Shown here: positions 17,110 through 25,258 of the stretch, piece after piece
How the letters are laid out: each line of letters starts with the position of its first letter
Position numbering within the stretch: the first letter of the stretch is position 1
NCBI RefSeq assembly: GCF_001545075.1
Contig: NZ_FCOB02000030.1
Location: forward strand, 27,223-91,222
Source of the DNA: Caballeronia ptereochthonis
GTDB lineage: Bacteria > Pseudomonadota > Gammaproteobacteria > Burkholderiales > Burkholderiaceae
Reading direction: 5' to 3'
DNA: 64,000 nt
The notes under the pieces: model-generated
The model's input: the letters and a program-made list of their open reading frames with translations, nothing else
Told to the model about the DNA's origin: nothing
The model's database searches: none
Position numbers and translations under genes: made by a program

Positions 17110-18632
17110 GCGAGCCAGGTCCCGCCGCCGCGCGAATGCGACGGCGCGGCGAGCGGTGTGTCGTCGGATGATTCGTCGCACTGCATCCACGTATGCGCGG
17201 TCACGCTCGCGTCCGCGTTGTTCCGCAGGCGGATGAGCCATTGGCCCGCGCTCGCGCGGCGCGTCCGCCCGCGCGCGGCGGTCGGTGCGAGCGCGACGAG
17301 GATCATGTGCCCGTCGCCGCGCGCGCCTCGTCCGAGATGCACGACGGTGCACAGCGCGTCGCCGCCGCGCGTGTAAGTGCCGATCTCGCCGAGCGTGAGC
17401 CACGCGCTCTCGACGCCGTCGGGCGGCACGATCTGCACGTCGACGCTCGGCTCGGCGCCGTCGCTCGACAGCCAGATTTCCGCGAGACTGGGCGAAGCGC
17501 AATCCGCGCGCACCGGCCAGCGCAACGCCGCTCGGTCCGCGATCGTCAGCTCGCCCCGGCAGCGCGACGGATCGTCGTTGGCGGATGGCAGCACGATGGA
17601 GCACGCGCCCGTGTCCATGAGCTCGCCGAGCGCGCTTTCGATGAGCGAGCTGCCGTCCTGTCGCCATGCGGCGTTGCCTGTGTTCATGCTGACGAGCGCA
17701 TGACATTCCGCGCCGCCGGTGTGCTGCGCGCGTTGCACGATGTAGCGGACTGCGTCGAGCACGCCGGCGTCGGGGGAAGGTCCGAACGCATCGCGCATGA
17801 TGCGGTGGCGCCGCCTGAGTTGCACGCCGATCATCGGCAAGGGCCGATCGTGCTCCCCGGCGCCCGGCAATGCGGACGATGGATAGCGGCCCGCGCGTGC
17901 GGCGGCCGCTGCGCCGTGGTCGGCGAGCCGATGGATGCGCGCGTCGCCGGCGGCGCGAGATACATCCGTCGATGCGGCATCGCTCAGCATCGCGTCTATC
18001 CGGGCTTTCATCAGTTCGCTTCCGTAACCGAGACCCGTCGCGGAATTCGCCGCATCGTTCTGATTCCAGAAGCACTGAAAGCGCGTGCTCGTGCCGAAAG
18101 CATCTTCCGCATAGCGTCGATGCAGAAACGAAAGACCATCCTCGCAGACGCCGACGATCACGCGCCCCACTTCGGGATGCATGGGCGCGGGCGCGAGCGG
18201 CGCGCGATCGAACCGCATCGGACGCACGCGCGCATCGCCGCGCGACGCGATCGCCAGCGCCTCGGTGAAGCGTTCGAACCTGCCTGCAAGCTCCGTGTGC
18301 AGATGCGCGAAGAACGCGCGCGTCACGTGGGCGGTGCAAAAGCGCGTGGCTTCGAGCACGGGCGGCGGATCGCGATAGAGCGCGGACATCCAGATCCAGT
18401 CACGCCAGCCGTTGCGTTCGATGGCGTGCGCGAACTGCCGGGCGGTGTCGCCACCTTGCTTCATTTCGATGATGATCGGAATGCGTCCGCGCGGCATGCC
18501 GCCCAAGTCACGATAACGCGTGATGTTCGCCCAGACGATGTAAGGATCGAGCCGCGTCACGGACGCAAGCGCCTGCTGCGCGACGGGCCCGAATCCGTCG
18601 CTCGCGGCCCGGGTCTCCCAATGCGGGCTCAT
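17094..18632 (-). CDS. Subtilase (S8)-like protein lacking the catalytic serine region
   Basis: A 512-residue protein that I place in a little-studied group of large S8-type proteins from Burkholderiales, recalled from family features and not searched. An Asp-box-like segment VIVGVCEDGLSFLH (Asp165), a possible His box ADHGAA (His239) and an oxyanion-Asn-like segment VLPSANDD (Asn352) occur in subtilisin order. The strand pattern around DGSSLIESALGEL also fits. The protein ends at a WMQCDE...DTP segment, and no GTSxAxP serine motif follows, so it should be inactive as a protease. The start follows GGAGGGGAGGAAAAA. Its 3' end overlaps the antiporter gene by 16 bases. An inactive scaffold or a decaying gene are both possible. 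Confidence 0.6.
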   Translation of the reverse strand: MSPHWETRAASDGFGPVAQQALASVTRLDPYIVWANITRYRDLGGMPRGRIPIIIEMKQGGDTARQFAHAIERNGWRDWIWMSALYRDPPPVLEATRFCTAHVTRAFFAHLHTELAGRFERFTEALAIASRGDARVRPMRFDRAPLAPAPMHPEVGRVIVGVCEDGLSFLHRRYAEDAFGTSTRFQCFWNQNDAANSATGLGYGSELMKARIDAMLSDAASTDVSRAAGDARIHRLADHGAAAAARAGRYPSSALPGAGEHDRPLPMIGVQLRRRHRIMRDAFGPSPDAGVLDAVRYIVQRAQHTGGAECHALVSMNTGNAAWRQDGSSLIESALGELMDTGACSIVLPSANDDPSRCRGELTIADRAALRWPVRADCASPSLAEIWLSSDGAEPSVDVQIVPPDGVESAWLTLGEIGTYTRGGDALCTVVHLGRGARGDGHMILVALAPTAARGRTRRASAGQWLIRLRNNADASVTAHTWMQCDESSDDTPLAAPSHSRGGGTWLAQPRE

Positions 18633-18921
18633 TTTTTCCTCCCCTCCGTAACGTTCCGAGGGAGCAAGACCGCAAGCATCGCGGCCCGATGCGATGGCCG
18701 CGCCGGTCGAGCGCATCTTTCTTCATATCGCCGCCGGTGCTTCTGGTTCTTTCTGATGACGATTGCGTATGGTGGACGGGGTTCGTTTCATCGGAATATT
18801 TTGGAACCCGAAAGGAATGAGGTCGTCGCCACAAGCATACCGTAGTCACTGGCCGGGAGATTGGCAAGCCGAATCACCGCGCGAATGTTCGTCCCATATC
18901 GCAGCGCGCGACGCACGCCGA

Positions 18922-19722
18922 TCAGTTCGATGCGTGATCCAGACGGGCGGCGCCCCGCGCCTCGCCCTGCGTCCGTGCATTCGCTTCACGCGTGAGCCTG
19001 GCGCGCCGCGCCAGCAGATTCAATCCTTCGACGAATCCGGCAAAGCCCATCGCCGCGTAGATGTAACCCTTCGGCACGTGCGTGCCGAAGCCTTCGGCGA
19101 TCAGCGTCATCGCGATCACGAGCAGGAACGAAAGCGCGAGCGTCACGACCGTCGGATTGCGCTCGATGAACCGCGACAGCGGCTGCGCGGCGAACAGCAT
19201 CGTGGCGACGGCGAAGATCACCGCGACGTACATGATCGGCAGATGCTCCGTCATGCCGACTGCCGTGATGATGCTGTCGACCGAGAACACGAGGTCGAGC
19301 AGCAGTATCTGGCCGATCGCGGCCCAGGCCGTCATCGCGCCTATGCCCGATGCGCGGCCGGGCGCATCATGCGCATCCTTCCCGACGTGATGATGCATTT
19401 CCTTCGTCGCCTTCCATACGAGGAACAGGCCGCCCGCGAGCAGGATGAGATCGCGCCAGGAGAATGCGTGATCGAACATGGAAAACACCGGCTCGGTCAG
19501 ACGCGCGATCCATGCGACGGTGCCGAGCAACGCAAGCCGCATCACCAGCGCGAGCATGATGCCGATACGCTGCGTGCGCGCGCGTTGCGCGACGGGCAGC
19601 TTGTTGCTGAGAATCGAGATGAACACGAGGTTGTCGATGCCGAGCACCACTTCCATCACGATCAGCGTGACGAGTGCGGCCCACACGGCGGGATCGGCGG
19701 CAAGCGAAAGAAGATATTCCAT
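18922..19722 (-). CDS. TerC family integral membrane protein
   Basis: A 266-residue membrane protein with about seven helices. The TerC signature appears as VVLGIDNLVFISIL (Asp30-Asn31) and again in the second half as DLVFSVDSIITAVGM, the paired acidic motifs thought to bind metal. TerC/Alx/YkoY proteins export manganese or help load metal on secreted proteins; older work links them to tellurite resistance. The gene is divergent from the NhaR-like regulator with a 143-base gap that carries a LysR-type dyad, so it is a likely target of that regulator. I see no yybP-ykoY riboswitch in the short leader. Confidence 0.92.
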   Translation of the reverse strand: MEYLLSLAADPAVWAALVTLIVMEVVLGIDNLVFISILSNKLPVAQRARTQRIGIMLALVMRLALLGTVAWIARLTEPVFSMFDHAFSWRDLILLAGGLFLVWKATKEMHHHVGKDAHDAPGRASGIGAMTAWAAIGQILLLDLVFSVDSIITAVGMTEHLPIMYVAVIFAVATMLFAAQPLSRFIERNPTVVTLALSFLLVIAMTLIAEGFGTHVPKGYIYAAMGFAGFVEGLNLLARRARLTREANARTQGEARGAARLDHASN

Positions 19723-19810
19723 GAGCGCGGAAGGTCTGAATCGACTGGGTGATTCCCCCCATCATCGGCGGATCGCGCAGTGGAAAAAATCAGCGATAAT
19801 CGAAATCAGA

Positions 19811-19827
19811 CTTCGGTTTTTCCGAAG
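19811..19827. promoter_or_regulatory. LysR-type dyad between terC-like and nhaR-like genes
   Basis: CTTCGG and CCGAAG are perfect 6-base arms around TTTTT, giving the T-N11-A pattern that LysR regulators bind (TCGG-TTTTT-CCGA). It lies 38 bases before the regulator's ATG and 89 bases before the terC-like ATG. A nearly identical copy occurs just after the regulator gene. Confidence 0.65.
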
Positions 19828-19865
19828 CTTCCCGAACCGCTGGAATCCTCGAAGGAACAACGCGC

Positions 19866-20747
19866 ATGCTCAACTATCGTCATCTGCACTACTTCTGGGT
19901 GGTCGTGAAGGAAGGCGGATTCGCCCGCGCGGCCGAGCGCCTCGACATGGCCGTGCAAACCATCAGCGCGCAAGTGCGCGAACTGGAGAAAGCGCTAGGT
20001 CACCAGTTGCTCAAGCCCGCCGGGCGCGGCGTGACGATGACCGAAGCGGGACAGGCCGCCTTCGCGCGCGCCGAGGAGATCTTCCAGATCGGCCAGTCGA
20101 TCCCGGACGAAGTGCGCGAGGCGGCGAGCGGCACGCTGGCGCGTCTCGCGGTCGGATTGTCCGACGGCATCTCCAAGCTCGCGGCGCATGCGCTGCTCAC
20201 GCCCGTGCTCGGCAATCCCTCGCTGCGCCTGCTCTGTCACGAAGGCGAGACCGACGAGCTGCTCGGCGAACTGGCGCTGCACCGGCTCGATCTCGTGCTC
20301 GCGAGCCATCCTGCGCCGCACAATCAGAACCTGCGCCTGACGAGCGAGCGGCTGATCGCCTCCCCGGTGGATTGGTACGGACCGGCGTCGATCGTGCGCA
20401 AGAGCGCCATCGACCGATTCCCGCAGAGTCTCGCCGCGCTGCCGATGCTGCTGCCGACGGGCCATTCGTCGCTGCGCGCGCGGCTCGACCGCTGGCTGGA
20501 GGCGCAGCGCATCACGCCTCGCATCGTCGGCGAATTCGAGGACAGCGCGCTCATGGCCGTGTTCGGCGCGCGCGGGCTCGGCGTGTTTCCGCTCGCCGAG
20601 TTCGGCGCGGGCGACGCTCCCCTGTTGCGCGGCCTGCGCTGGCTCGGCCGCTCGCCCGACGTGAAAGAGGAAGTGCACGCGATCGTCTCGCGGCGCGGGC
20701 GGCATCATCCGCTGACGCAACAGGTGCTCGCCGGCGCGGCAGGATGA
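19866..20747 (+). CDS. LysR family transcriptional regulator, NhaR-like
   Basis: A 293-residue LysR regulator. The N-terminus MLNYRHLHYFWVVVKEGGF, followed by helix-turn-helix residues up to about 60 (AERLDMAVQTISAQVRELEKALG), closely resembles NhaR, the sodium-responsive activator of the nhaA antiporter. The effector domain fills the rest. Two near-identical dyads, at 19811-19827 and 20747-20767, flank the gene. That fits autoregulation, control of the divergent terC-like gene and activation of the downstream HPF-like gene. The signal (Na+, pH or metal) is inferred from NhaR only. Upstream GAAGGAACAACGC supplies the ribosome-binding site. Confidence 0.9.
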   Translation: MLNYRHLHYFWVVVKEGGFARAAERLDMAVQTISAQVRELEKALGHQLLKPAGRGVTMTEAGQAAFARAEEIFQIGQSIPDEVREAASGTLARLAVGLSDGISKLAAHALLTPVLGNPSLRLLCHEGETDELLGELALHRLDLVLASHPAPHNQNLRLTSERLIASPVDWYGPASIVRKSAIDRFPQSLAALPMLLPTGHSSLRARLDRWLEAQRITPRIVGEFEDSALMAVFGARGLGVFPLAEFGAGDAPLLRGLRWLGRSPDVKEEVHAIVSRRGRHHPLTQQVLAGAAG

Positions 20748-20767
20748 ACTTCGGTTTTTTCGAAGTT
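20747..20767. promoter_or_regulatory. Second LysR-type dyad, upstream of HPF-like gene
   Basis: AACTTCG and CGAAGTT are perfect 7-base arms around GTTTTTT. The core CTTCG-GTTTTT(T/C)-CGAAG is the same as at 19811-19827. It ends 75 bases before the HPF-like start, a normal position for LysR activation. The T-run lies in the loop and not after the stem, so a terminator is less likely. Confidence 0.6.
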
Positions 20768-20842
20768 CGTGTTCCGCGCATTCTGCTTTTTGGTACGTCC
20801 CGAACGCCTTAGGCTGAACCCATGTCCAACAAGGAGACGTAC

Positions 20843-21259
20843 ATGAAAGTCCTGTTCAAGTCCCGCGACCCCGAAGCCATCGCGATGCACGCGCTCGCGA
20901 AGGCGCGCAGCGAATTCGTGTTTCGCCGCCTCGCATGGCTCATTTCGAAGGCGACGGTCAGCTTGTCCGACATCAACGGGCCGCGCGGCGGCGTCGACAA
21001 GCGGTGTCAGGTGGAGGTGCAGATGAGCCGGGAAAGCAAGGTCGTCGCGACGTCGATCGCGCGCGACTGGCGCGGCGCGCTCGATCTCGCGCTCACCCGC
21101 GCCGTGCGCACGCTGGTGCGGCGGCGTGAGCAGGTCAAGCCGACGCGGCGCGTGCGTGCCCGCGGCCTGGCATGGCAGCTCGCGCCGGAGCCTGCGCTGC
21201 AGGAAGCCGTCGCACCGCCCCTGCGGCTGGTGAGCAGAATGACGGGCCACGGCGCGTAA
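20843..21259 (+). CDS. HPF/RaiA-family ribosome-associated protein
   Basis: A 138-residue protein resembling hibernation-promoting factors and Burkholderiales stress proteins of that fold. The conserved stretch VSLSDINGPRGGVDKRCQVEV near residues 38-58 is the family signature. After the ~95-residue domain comes a basic, Pro/Ala-rich tail. Such proteins bind the small ribosomal subunit and dampen translation under stress. The ATG at 20843 is preferred because AAGGAGACGTAC precedes it; an ATG 21 bases upstream has no such site. It follows the NhaR-like gene and the second LysR dyad, so it is probably induced by that regulator, which would be an unusual control for this family. Confidence 0.8.
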   Translation: MKVLFKSRDPEAIAMHALAKARSEFVFRRLAWLISKATVSLSDINGPRGGVDKRCQVEVQMSRESKVVATSIARDWRGALDLALTRAVRTLVRRREQVKPTRRVRARGLAWQLAPEPALQEAVAPPLRLVSRMTGHGA

Positions 21260-21274
21260 CCGGGCGGCGCGCGT

Positions 21275-22711
21275 CTAGCGCGTGCGCACCACCCGCACCA
21301 CCCGCACCACGCCCACGATCACGCCGAGCGCGGCCGACACCGCCGCGCCCACGAGCGCGACCTGCGCGCCGCCCTGCCCGTACAGGCCGAACGCCACCGC
21401 GGCGAGCGCGGCGCCGAGAGAGAGCCCGATCATGCGCGCCATCGTCATCAGGCCGCCGGCCGCGCCGCTGCGTTCATGCGGCGCGGCCGTCAGCATGATC
21501 CGGTTGTTGGGCGTCTGGAAAAAACCGAAGCCGATGCCGCACAGCGCGACGCGCCACACGATATCTGCATTCGACGGCGACGCGGGCAAGCCGATCAGCA
21601 GACACAGGCCCGCTGCCATGATCGCGAGCCCGATGCCGCCGATGAGCCCCGGCGCGTGACGATCCGAGAGCCGTCCCGCGAGCGGCGCGACGAACACGAT
21701 CACGAGCGGCCACGGCGTGACGAGCAGCCCCGTCGTCGTCGCCGTGCGGGTGAGCTGATGTTGCAGCATGAACGGCAGCGCGACATAAGCGAGCGTCTGC
21801 GCCACGTACGAGCAGATCGACGTCAGCCCCGACAACGCCAGAATCGGAATGCGCAGCAGATCGAGCGGCACGAGGGGCGCGCTGCGTCCGCGTTGCTGCC
21901 TGATGAGCGCGAAGCCCGCGATGCACGCCAGCGCGATCTCGATCAAGGGCAGTGCGTGAAGCCTCGCGGCGCCATCGGTCACGTGCGCGGCGGCCGTTTC
22001 GCCCTCGCCCGCGCCAAGGCCGCCGACGCCGAGAATGAAGAGCGCGATCGCCCCCGCGCTCAGGAGCGCACCCGCGAAATCGAAGCGCCGCGCCGCCGTG
22101 ACCGAAGGCGCGATGCGCGGAAGCATCGCGCTCGCGAGACAGAGCCCGAATATGCCCAGGGGCACGTTCACGGCGAAGAGCCAGCGCCACCCGGCCACCG
22201 AGAGAATGCCCGCCGCGACGGTTGGCCCCAGCGCCGCCGACAGCGCCACGGCCAGACCCAGCAGCGCGATGCCGCGCCCGACGAGCTTCGGCGGATAGAC
22301 CTGTCGCAGAAGCGCGGGCACGACTGTCGACATGCTCGCGCCGCCGACGCCCTGCAGCGCGCGCGACGCGATGAGCAGCGGCAGGCTGGGCGCCGCAGCG
22401 CATGCGAGCGAGGCGGCCGTGAAGACCACGACGCCGCCGAGAAACACGCGCCTGAAGCCGAACATCTCCCCGAGCGACGCGAGCGGCAGAACCGACATCG
22501 CGACCGCCAGCTGATATGCCGTGACCACCCAGACCGTCTGCGCAGCGGGGCGCGACAGGTCGTGCGCGATGGTCGGCAATGCGACATTGGCGATCGACGA
22601 ATCCAGATTGCCGAGAAAGGAGCCGAGCAGGACGGACAGCACGGCCCAGTAGTTGATGCGGTGCGCGATATGTTGTTGTGTTTGAGTCGTCATCGATCGA
22701 ATGTGCTTCAT
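21275..22711 (-). CDS. MFS transporter, DHA2-type drug/efflux permease
   Basis: A 478-residue permease with about 14 membrane helices, the size of the EmrB/QacA (DHA2) group. Motifs include LDSSIANVALPTIAHDL in helix 1, GEMFGFRRVFLGG (motif A) and the motif C-like GIALLGLAVALSAALGPTVAAGIL. It would export drugs or metabolites with proton influx. The C-terminus is VVRVVRVVRTR, encoded by three 9-base repeats (21286-21312). It converges with the HPF-like gene, 15 bases apart. No membrane-fusion partner or regulator is next to it. A second ATG 18 bases downstream of the chosen start is an alternative. Confidence 0.9.
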   Translation of the reverse strand: MKHIRSMTTQTQQHIAHRINYWAVLSVLLGSFLGNLDSSIANVALPTIAHDLSRPAAQTVWVVTAYQLAVAMSVLPLASLGEMFGFRRVFLGGVVVFTAASLACAAAPSLPLLIASRALQGVGGASMSTVVPALLRQVYPPKLVGRGIALLGLAVALSAALGPTVAAGILSVAGWRWLFAVNVPLGIFGLCLASAMLPRIAPSVTAARRFDFAGALLSAGAIALFILGVGGLGAGEGETAAAHVTDGAARLHALPLIEIALACIAGFALIRQQRGRSAPLVPLDLLRIPILALSGLTSICSYVAQTLAYVALPFMLQHQLTRTATTTGLLVTPWPLVIVFVAPLAGRLSDRHAPGLIGGIGLAIMAAGLCLLIGLPASPSNADIVWRVALCGIGFGFFQTPNNRIMLTAAPHERSGAAGGLMTMARMIGLSLGAALAAVAFGLYGQGGAQVALVGAAVSAALGVIVGVVRVVRVVRTR

Positions 22712-22807
22712 GCCGCCCGCTGCTTCTTCTTGATGAGCGGCGCGCGCGCATGGTAACGGACGCGGGCATCGTCGCGCAAAAGAGCCCTGATGCGCGCCGG
22801 CGATTCC

Positions 22808-23218
22808 CTAAAAAGACGCGCACGCCGCGTGTCGCACGCGCAACGTCGACTCCTGCTCGAAGCGAGCCCGGTAGCGTTCTCGGATGGCGCCAACGGCTGC
22901 GTCGCTGGCTTCGTCGTCGGGATGCACGAGGCTCAGCACGTATGACGCCTCGCGCACGATCGAACCGTCCGCCGTGCGCCACTGCCCGTTCGCGCGCCAT
23001 ACCGTAAAACCTTGCGCGAAGCGCGGCGTGACTTCGGTACGCAGGAAGTCGTCCCATTCCTCGGGCGCAACCGTGCCCGTCGGCCTTGCCGTGCCGAAAT
23101 AGACCATATCGCTCACGATGCGCTGCTCGCCTGGGGCGCATGCCTGCTTCGCCGTCGCCGCGCACGCCGAGAGCATGACGGAGAGGCACACCATCGAAAT
23201 CGTTCGATATCCGAACAT
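22808..23218 (-). CDS. DUF3574 domain lipoprotein
   Basis: A 136-residue lipoprotein. The signal peptide ends in the lipobox LSAC (Cys19), so it is anchored in the envelope. The rest matches the DUF3574 pattern: YFGTARPTGTV.PEEWDDFL, VTPRF..GFTVW, GQWR..DG.IVRE.SYVL, DEASDAAV and ARFEQESTLRV. Members are small secreted proteins of unknown role. It is divergent from the AAHS-type transporter at 23343 across 124 bases and is transcribed toward the efflux gene on the same strand. Its short AT-richer leader (TATTAAATAGCG region) would hold promoters in both directions. Confidence 0.85.
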   Translation of the reverse strand: MFGYRTISMVCLSVMLSACAATAKQACAPGEQRIVSDMVYFGTARPTGTVAPEEWDDFLRTEVTPRFAQGFTVWRANGQWRTADGSIVREASYVLSLVHPDDEASDAAVGAIRERYRARFEQESTLRVRHAACASF

Positions 23219-23342
23219 AATTGATATTAAATAGCGAAGAACGCCATGTTATAGCGCCGTTCCCGATTGTGTTTTCCGTTCACGATGCTATTTTCGTCGC
23301 CGGACACTTATAAGAGCGCCGCGCAAGGCGCAGGAGACACAC

Positions 23343-24731
23343 ATGACCTCGCGATCCGCCACGCTCGCCGTGCAGACCCTGATCGACGAAGCGCCCCTCT
23401 CGCGCTTTCAGATTGCAACCTTCCTCCTGTGCTTCGCGATTCTGGTGCTCGACGGTTACGACACGGTCGTCGTCGGTTATATCGCACCGGCGCTCAAGGC
23501 GCACTTCGGCGCGGCGCCCGCGCAACTCGCGCCGATGTTCGGCGCTGGCCTCTTCGGTCTCACCGTCGGCTCTTTCGTGTTCGGGCCCGTGGCGGACCGC
23601 TTCGGGCGCAAGCCGACGCTGATCGCATCGATCGCGCTCTTCGCGCTTTTCAGCCTGATCTCGGCATGGGCGAACTCGCTCGGGATGCTCATCGTGCTGC
23701 GCTTCATCACGGGACTCGGGCTCGGCGGCGCGATGCCCAACGCGTACACACTCGCCGCGGAATATTGCCCCGAGCGGCTGCGCTCGACGCTCGTCGCGCC
23801 GATCGGCTGCGGCATCGCGGCGGGCGGCGCGCTCGGCGGGCTCGCCGCGCCCCATCTGATCGGCGCGTTCGGCTGGCAGTCGATGCTCGTCGCGGGCGGC
23901 ATCCTGCCGCTCGTCCTGATCTTCCTGCTGGCGCGCTGGCTGCCGGAATCGGTGCGGTATCTGGTGGCGCACGGCGCGCGGCAGGACGAGGCGCGTGCGA
24001 TCCTCGCCCGCATCGCGCCGGGGGCGGATCTGTCGCGCGCCCGGTTGACGCTCGCGGAAACGTCGGCGCGCGGCTTTCCGATCGGCCAGTTGCTGCGGCC
24101 GGGAATCGGCGGCGGCACGCTGCTGCTCTGGATCACCGCGTTCATGGCGCTTCTGGTGATCTATTTTCTCGGCAACTGGCTGCCGATTCTGATTCAGCAA
24201 AGCGGCGTGCCGTTTCGCGAGGCATCGCTGATGACGGCGCTCTATCTCACCGGCAACAGTCTCGGCGCGATCCTGCTCGGCGTGCTGATGGACCGCTTCA
24301 ATCCGCAATACGTGCTCGCGGTCGCGTTCGTGTGCGCCGCGGCGAGCCTCGCCTCGTTCGGGCATCTGACGGGGCATCCCGCGCTCGCGTGGCTCTCGCT
24401 CGTCGCGCTCTTCGTGACGGGCGTCGGCACCGGCGGCACCATGACCGGCACCAACATCCTCTCGACGGGCTATTATCCGACGGCCACGCGCGCGACAGGC
24501 GTCGCGTGGACGCTCGGCATGGGGCGCGTCGGCTCGATCGTCGGTTCGATGATCGGCGGCGCGATGCTCGCCGCGCACTGGCTGCCGCCGCGCATCTTCG
24601 AGGCGGTGGCCGTGCCGATCGCGCTCGCCGCGGTGAGCGTGTGCGCGCTCGCGGCTTATCGCGCGCGGCATCCGGCGCAGCATGCGCAAGCGGGTGAAGC
24701 CTCAGGCGAGGCGCCCGCTCGCAGCCTGTAG
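23343..24731 (+). CDS. MFS transporter, aromatic acid:H+ symporter (AAHS) family
   Basis: A 462-residue 12-helix permease. The AAHS hallmark in helix 1 is visible (FAILVLDGYDTVVVGYIAPAL), with motif A GPVADRFGRKPTLI and LRFITGLGLGGAMPNAYTLAAEY. Relatives such as PcaK, BenK and MhpT import benzoate, 4-hydroxybenzoate or similar aromatic acids with protons. A pobA gene lies 20 kb away, so 4-hydroxybenzoate is one possibility, but nothing links them directly. The start follows CAGGAGACACAC. It stands alone as a single gene, divergent from the DUF3574 lipoprotein gene. Confidence 0.92.
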   Translation: MTSRSATLAVQTLIDEAPLSRFQIATFLLCFAILVLDGYDTVVVGYIAPALKAHFGAAPAQLAPMFGAGLFGLTVGSFVFGPVADRFGRKPTLIASIALFALFSLISAWANSLGMLIVLRFITGLGLGGAMPNAYTLAAEYCPERLRSTLVAPIGCGIAAGGALGGLAAPHLIGAFGWQSMLVAGGILPLVLIFLLARWLPESVRYLVAHGARQDEARAILARIAPGADLSRARLTLAETSARGFPIGQLLRPGIGGGTLLLWITAFMALLVIYFLGNWLPILIQQSGVPFREASLMTALYLTGNSLGAILLGVLMDRFNPQYVLAVAFVCAAASLASFGHLTGHPALAWLSLVALFVTGVGTGGTMTGTNILSTGYYPTATRATGVAWTLGMGRVGSIVGSMIGGAMLAAHWLPPRIFEAVAVPIALAAVSVCALAAYRARHPAQHAQAGEASGEAPARSL

Positions 24732-24745
24732 GCGGGAAAACGACC

Positions 24746-24985
24746 TCAGCCCGAAACCGCGACGCGCGGCCCGCGCACGGCGAGCCGGCCGTCGAGTTCC
24801 GCCTTGCCGTATTCGATCGCGAAATGCTCGGCGGCCAGCGCCGTCGGGAACGAGCGGAACGGCCCGATCGCGCGCCGCACGCCGCCGGGGCGCTCGATCA
24901 GGAGCGTGGCCACGAACTCGCCGGACAAATGGCGCACGATGGCTGAAAGCTCGCAGCCTCGATATTCAACTGGGGTGGAGTCCAT
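24746..24985 (-). CDS. Small conserved-looking protein, unknown function
   Basis: A 79-residue soluble protein, MDSTPVEYRGCELSAIV..., ending RGPRVAVSG. It contains GEFVATLLIERPGG and FRSFPTALAAEHFAIEYGKAELD, which looks like a small beta-alpha fold found in many Burkholderiaceae hypothetical proteins. The longer frame (to 25117) is rejected because GCGAGGTCAGCG precedes the internal ATG and the extension is basic and unordered. It converges with the AAHS transporter gene (14 bases). No function is proposed. Confidence 0.65.
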   Translation of the reverse strand: MDSTPVEYRGCELSAIVRHLSGEFVATLLIERPGGVRRAIGPFRSFPTALAAEHFAIEYGKAELDGRLAVRGPRVAVSG

Positions 24986-25258
24986 CGCTGACCTCGCTTG
25001 CCTGAATGGACGGGGGAGATGTGATGAATTTACTGAAGCGTCAAAAAACGCGTAACCCCGCGTGTGAGTGGCTTCGAACGTAGGCCGACCGATTGTCCGT
25101 TCCGATGGCGGCTGCAAACGCGCGCAAACGTTTCACAGTCGGCTTCGGAAAAATCCTAAATGAGAGCGATTTCAGCATGAATTTTCTTAAGCCAGTATTC
25201 TCCGACGGACAGGCCCCGACGACAGATACCCGACGCTCCCGCAATCCGAGTTCGCGTA

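Noticed and set aside
20747..20767. Hairpin read as a transcription terminator after the NhaR-like gene
   Set aside because: The T-run is inside the loop, and the copy at 19811-19827 lies upstream of a gene; a regulator-binding dyad explains both better.
21286..21312. Three 9-base tandem repeats
   Set aside because: They lie inside the efflux gene and encode the low-complexity C-terminus VVRVVRVVRTR; slippage in coding DNA is enough to explain them.
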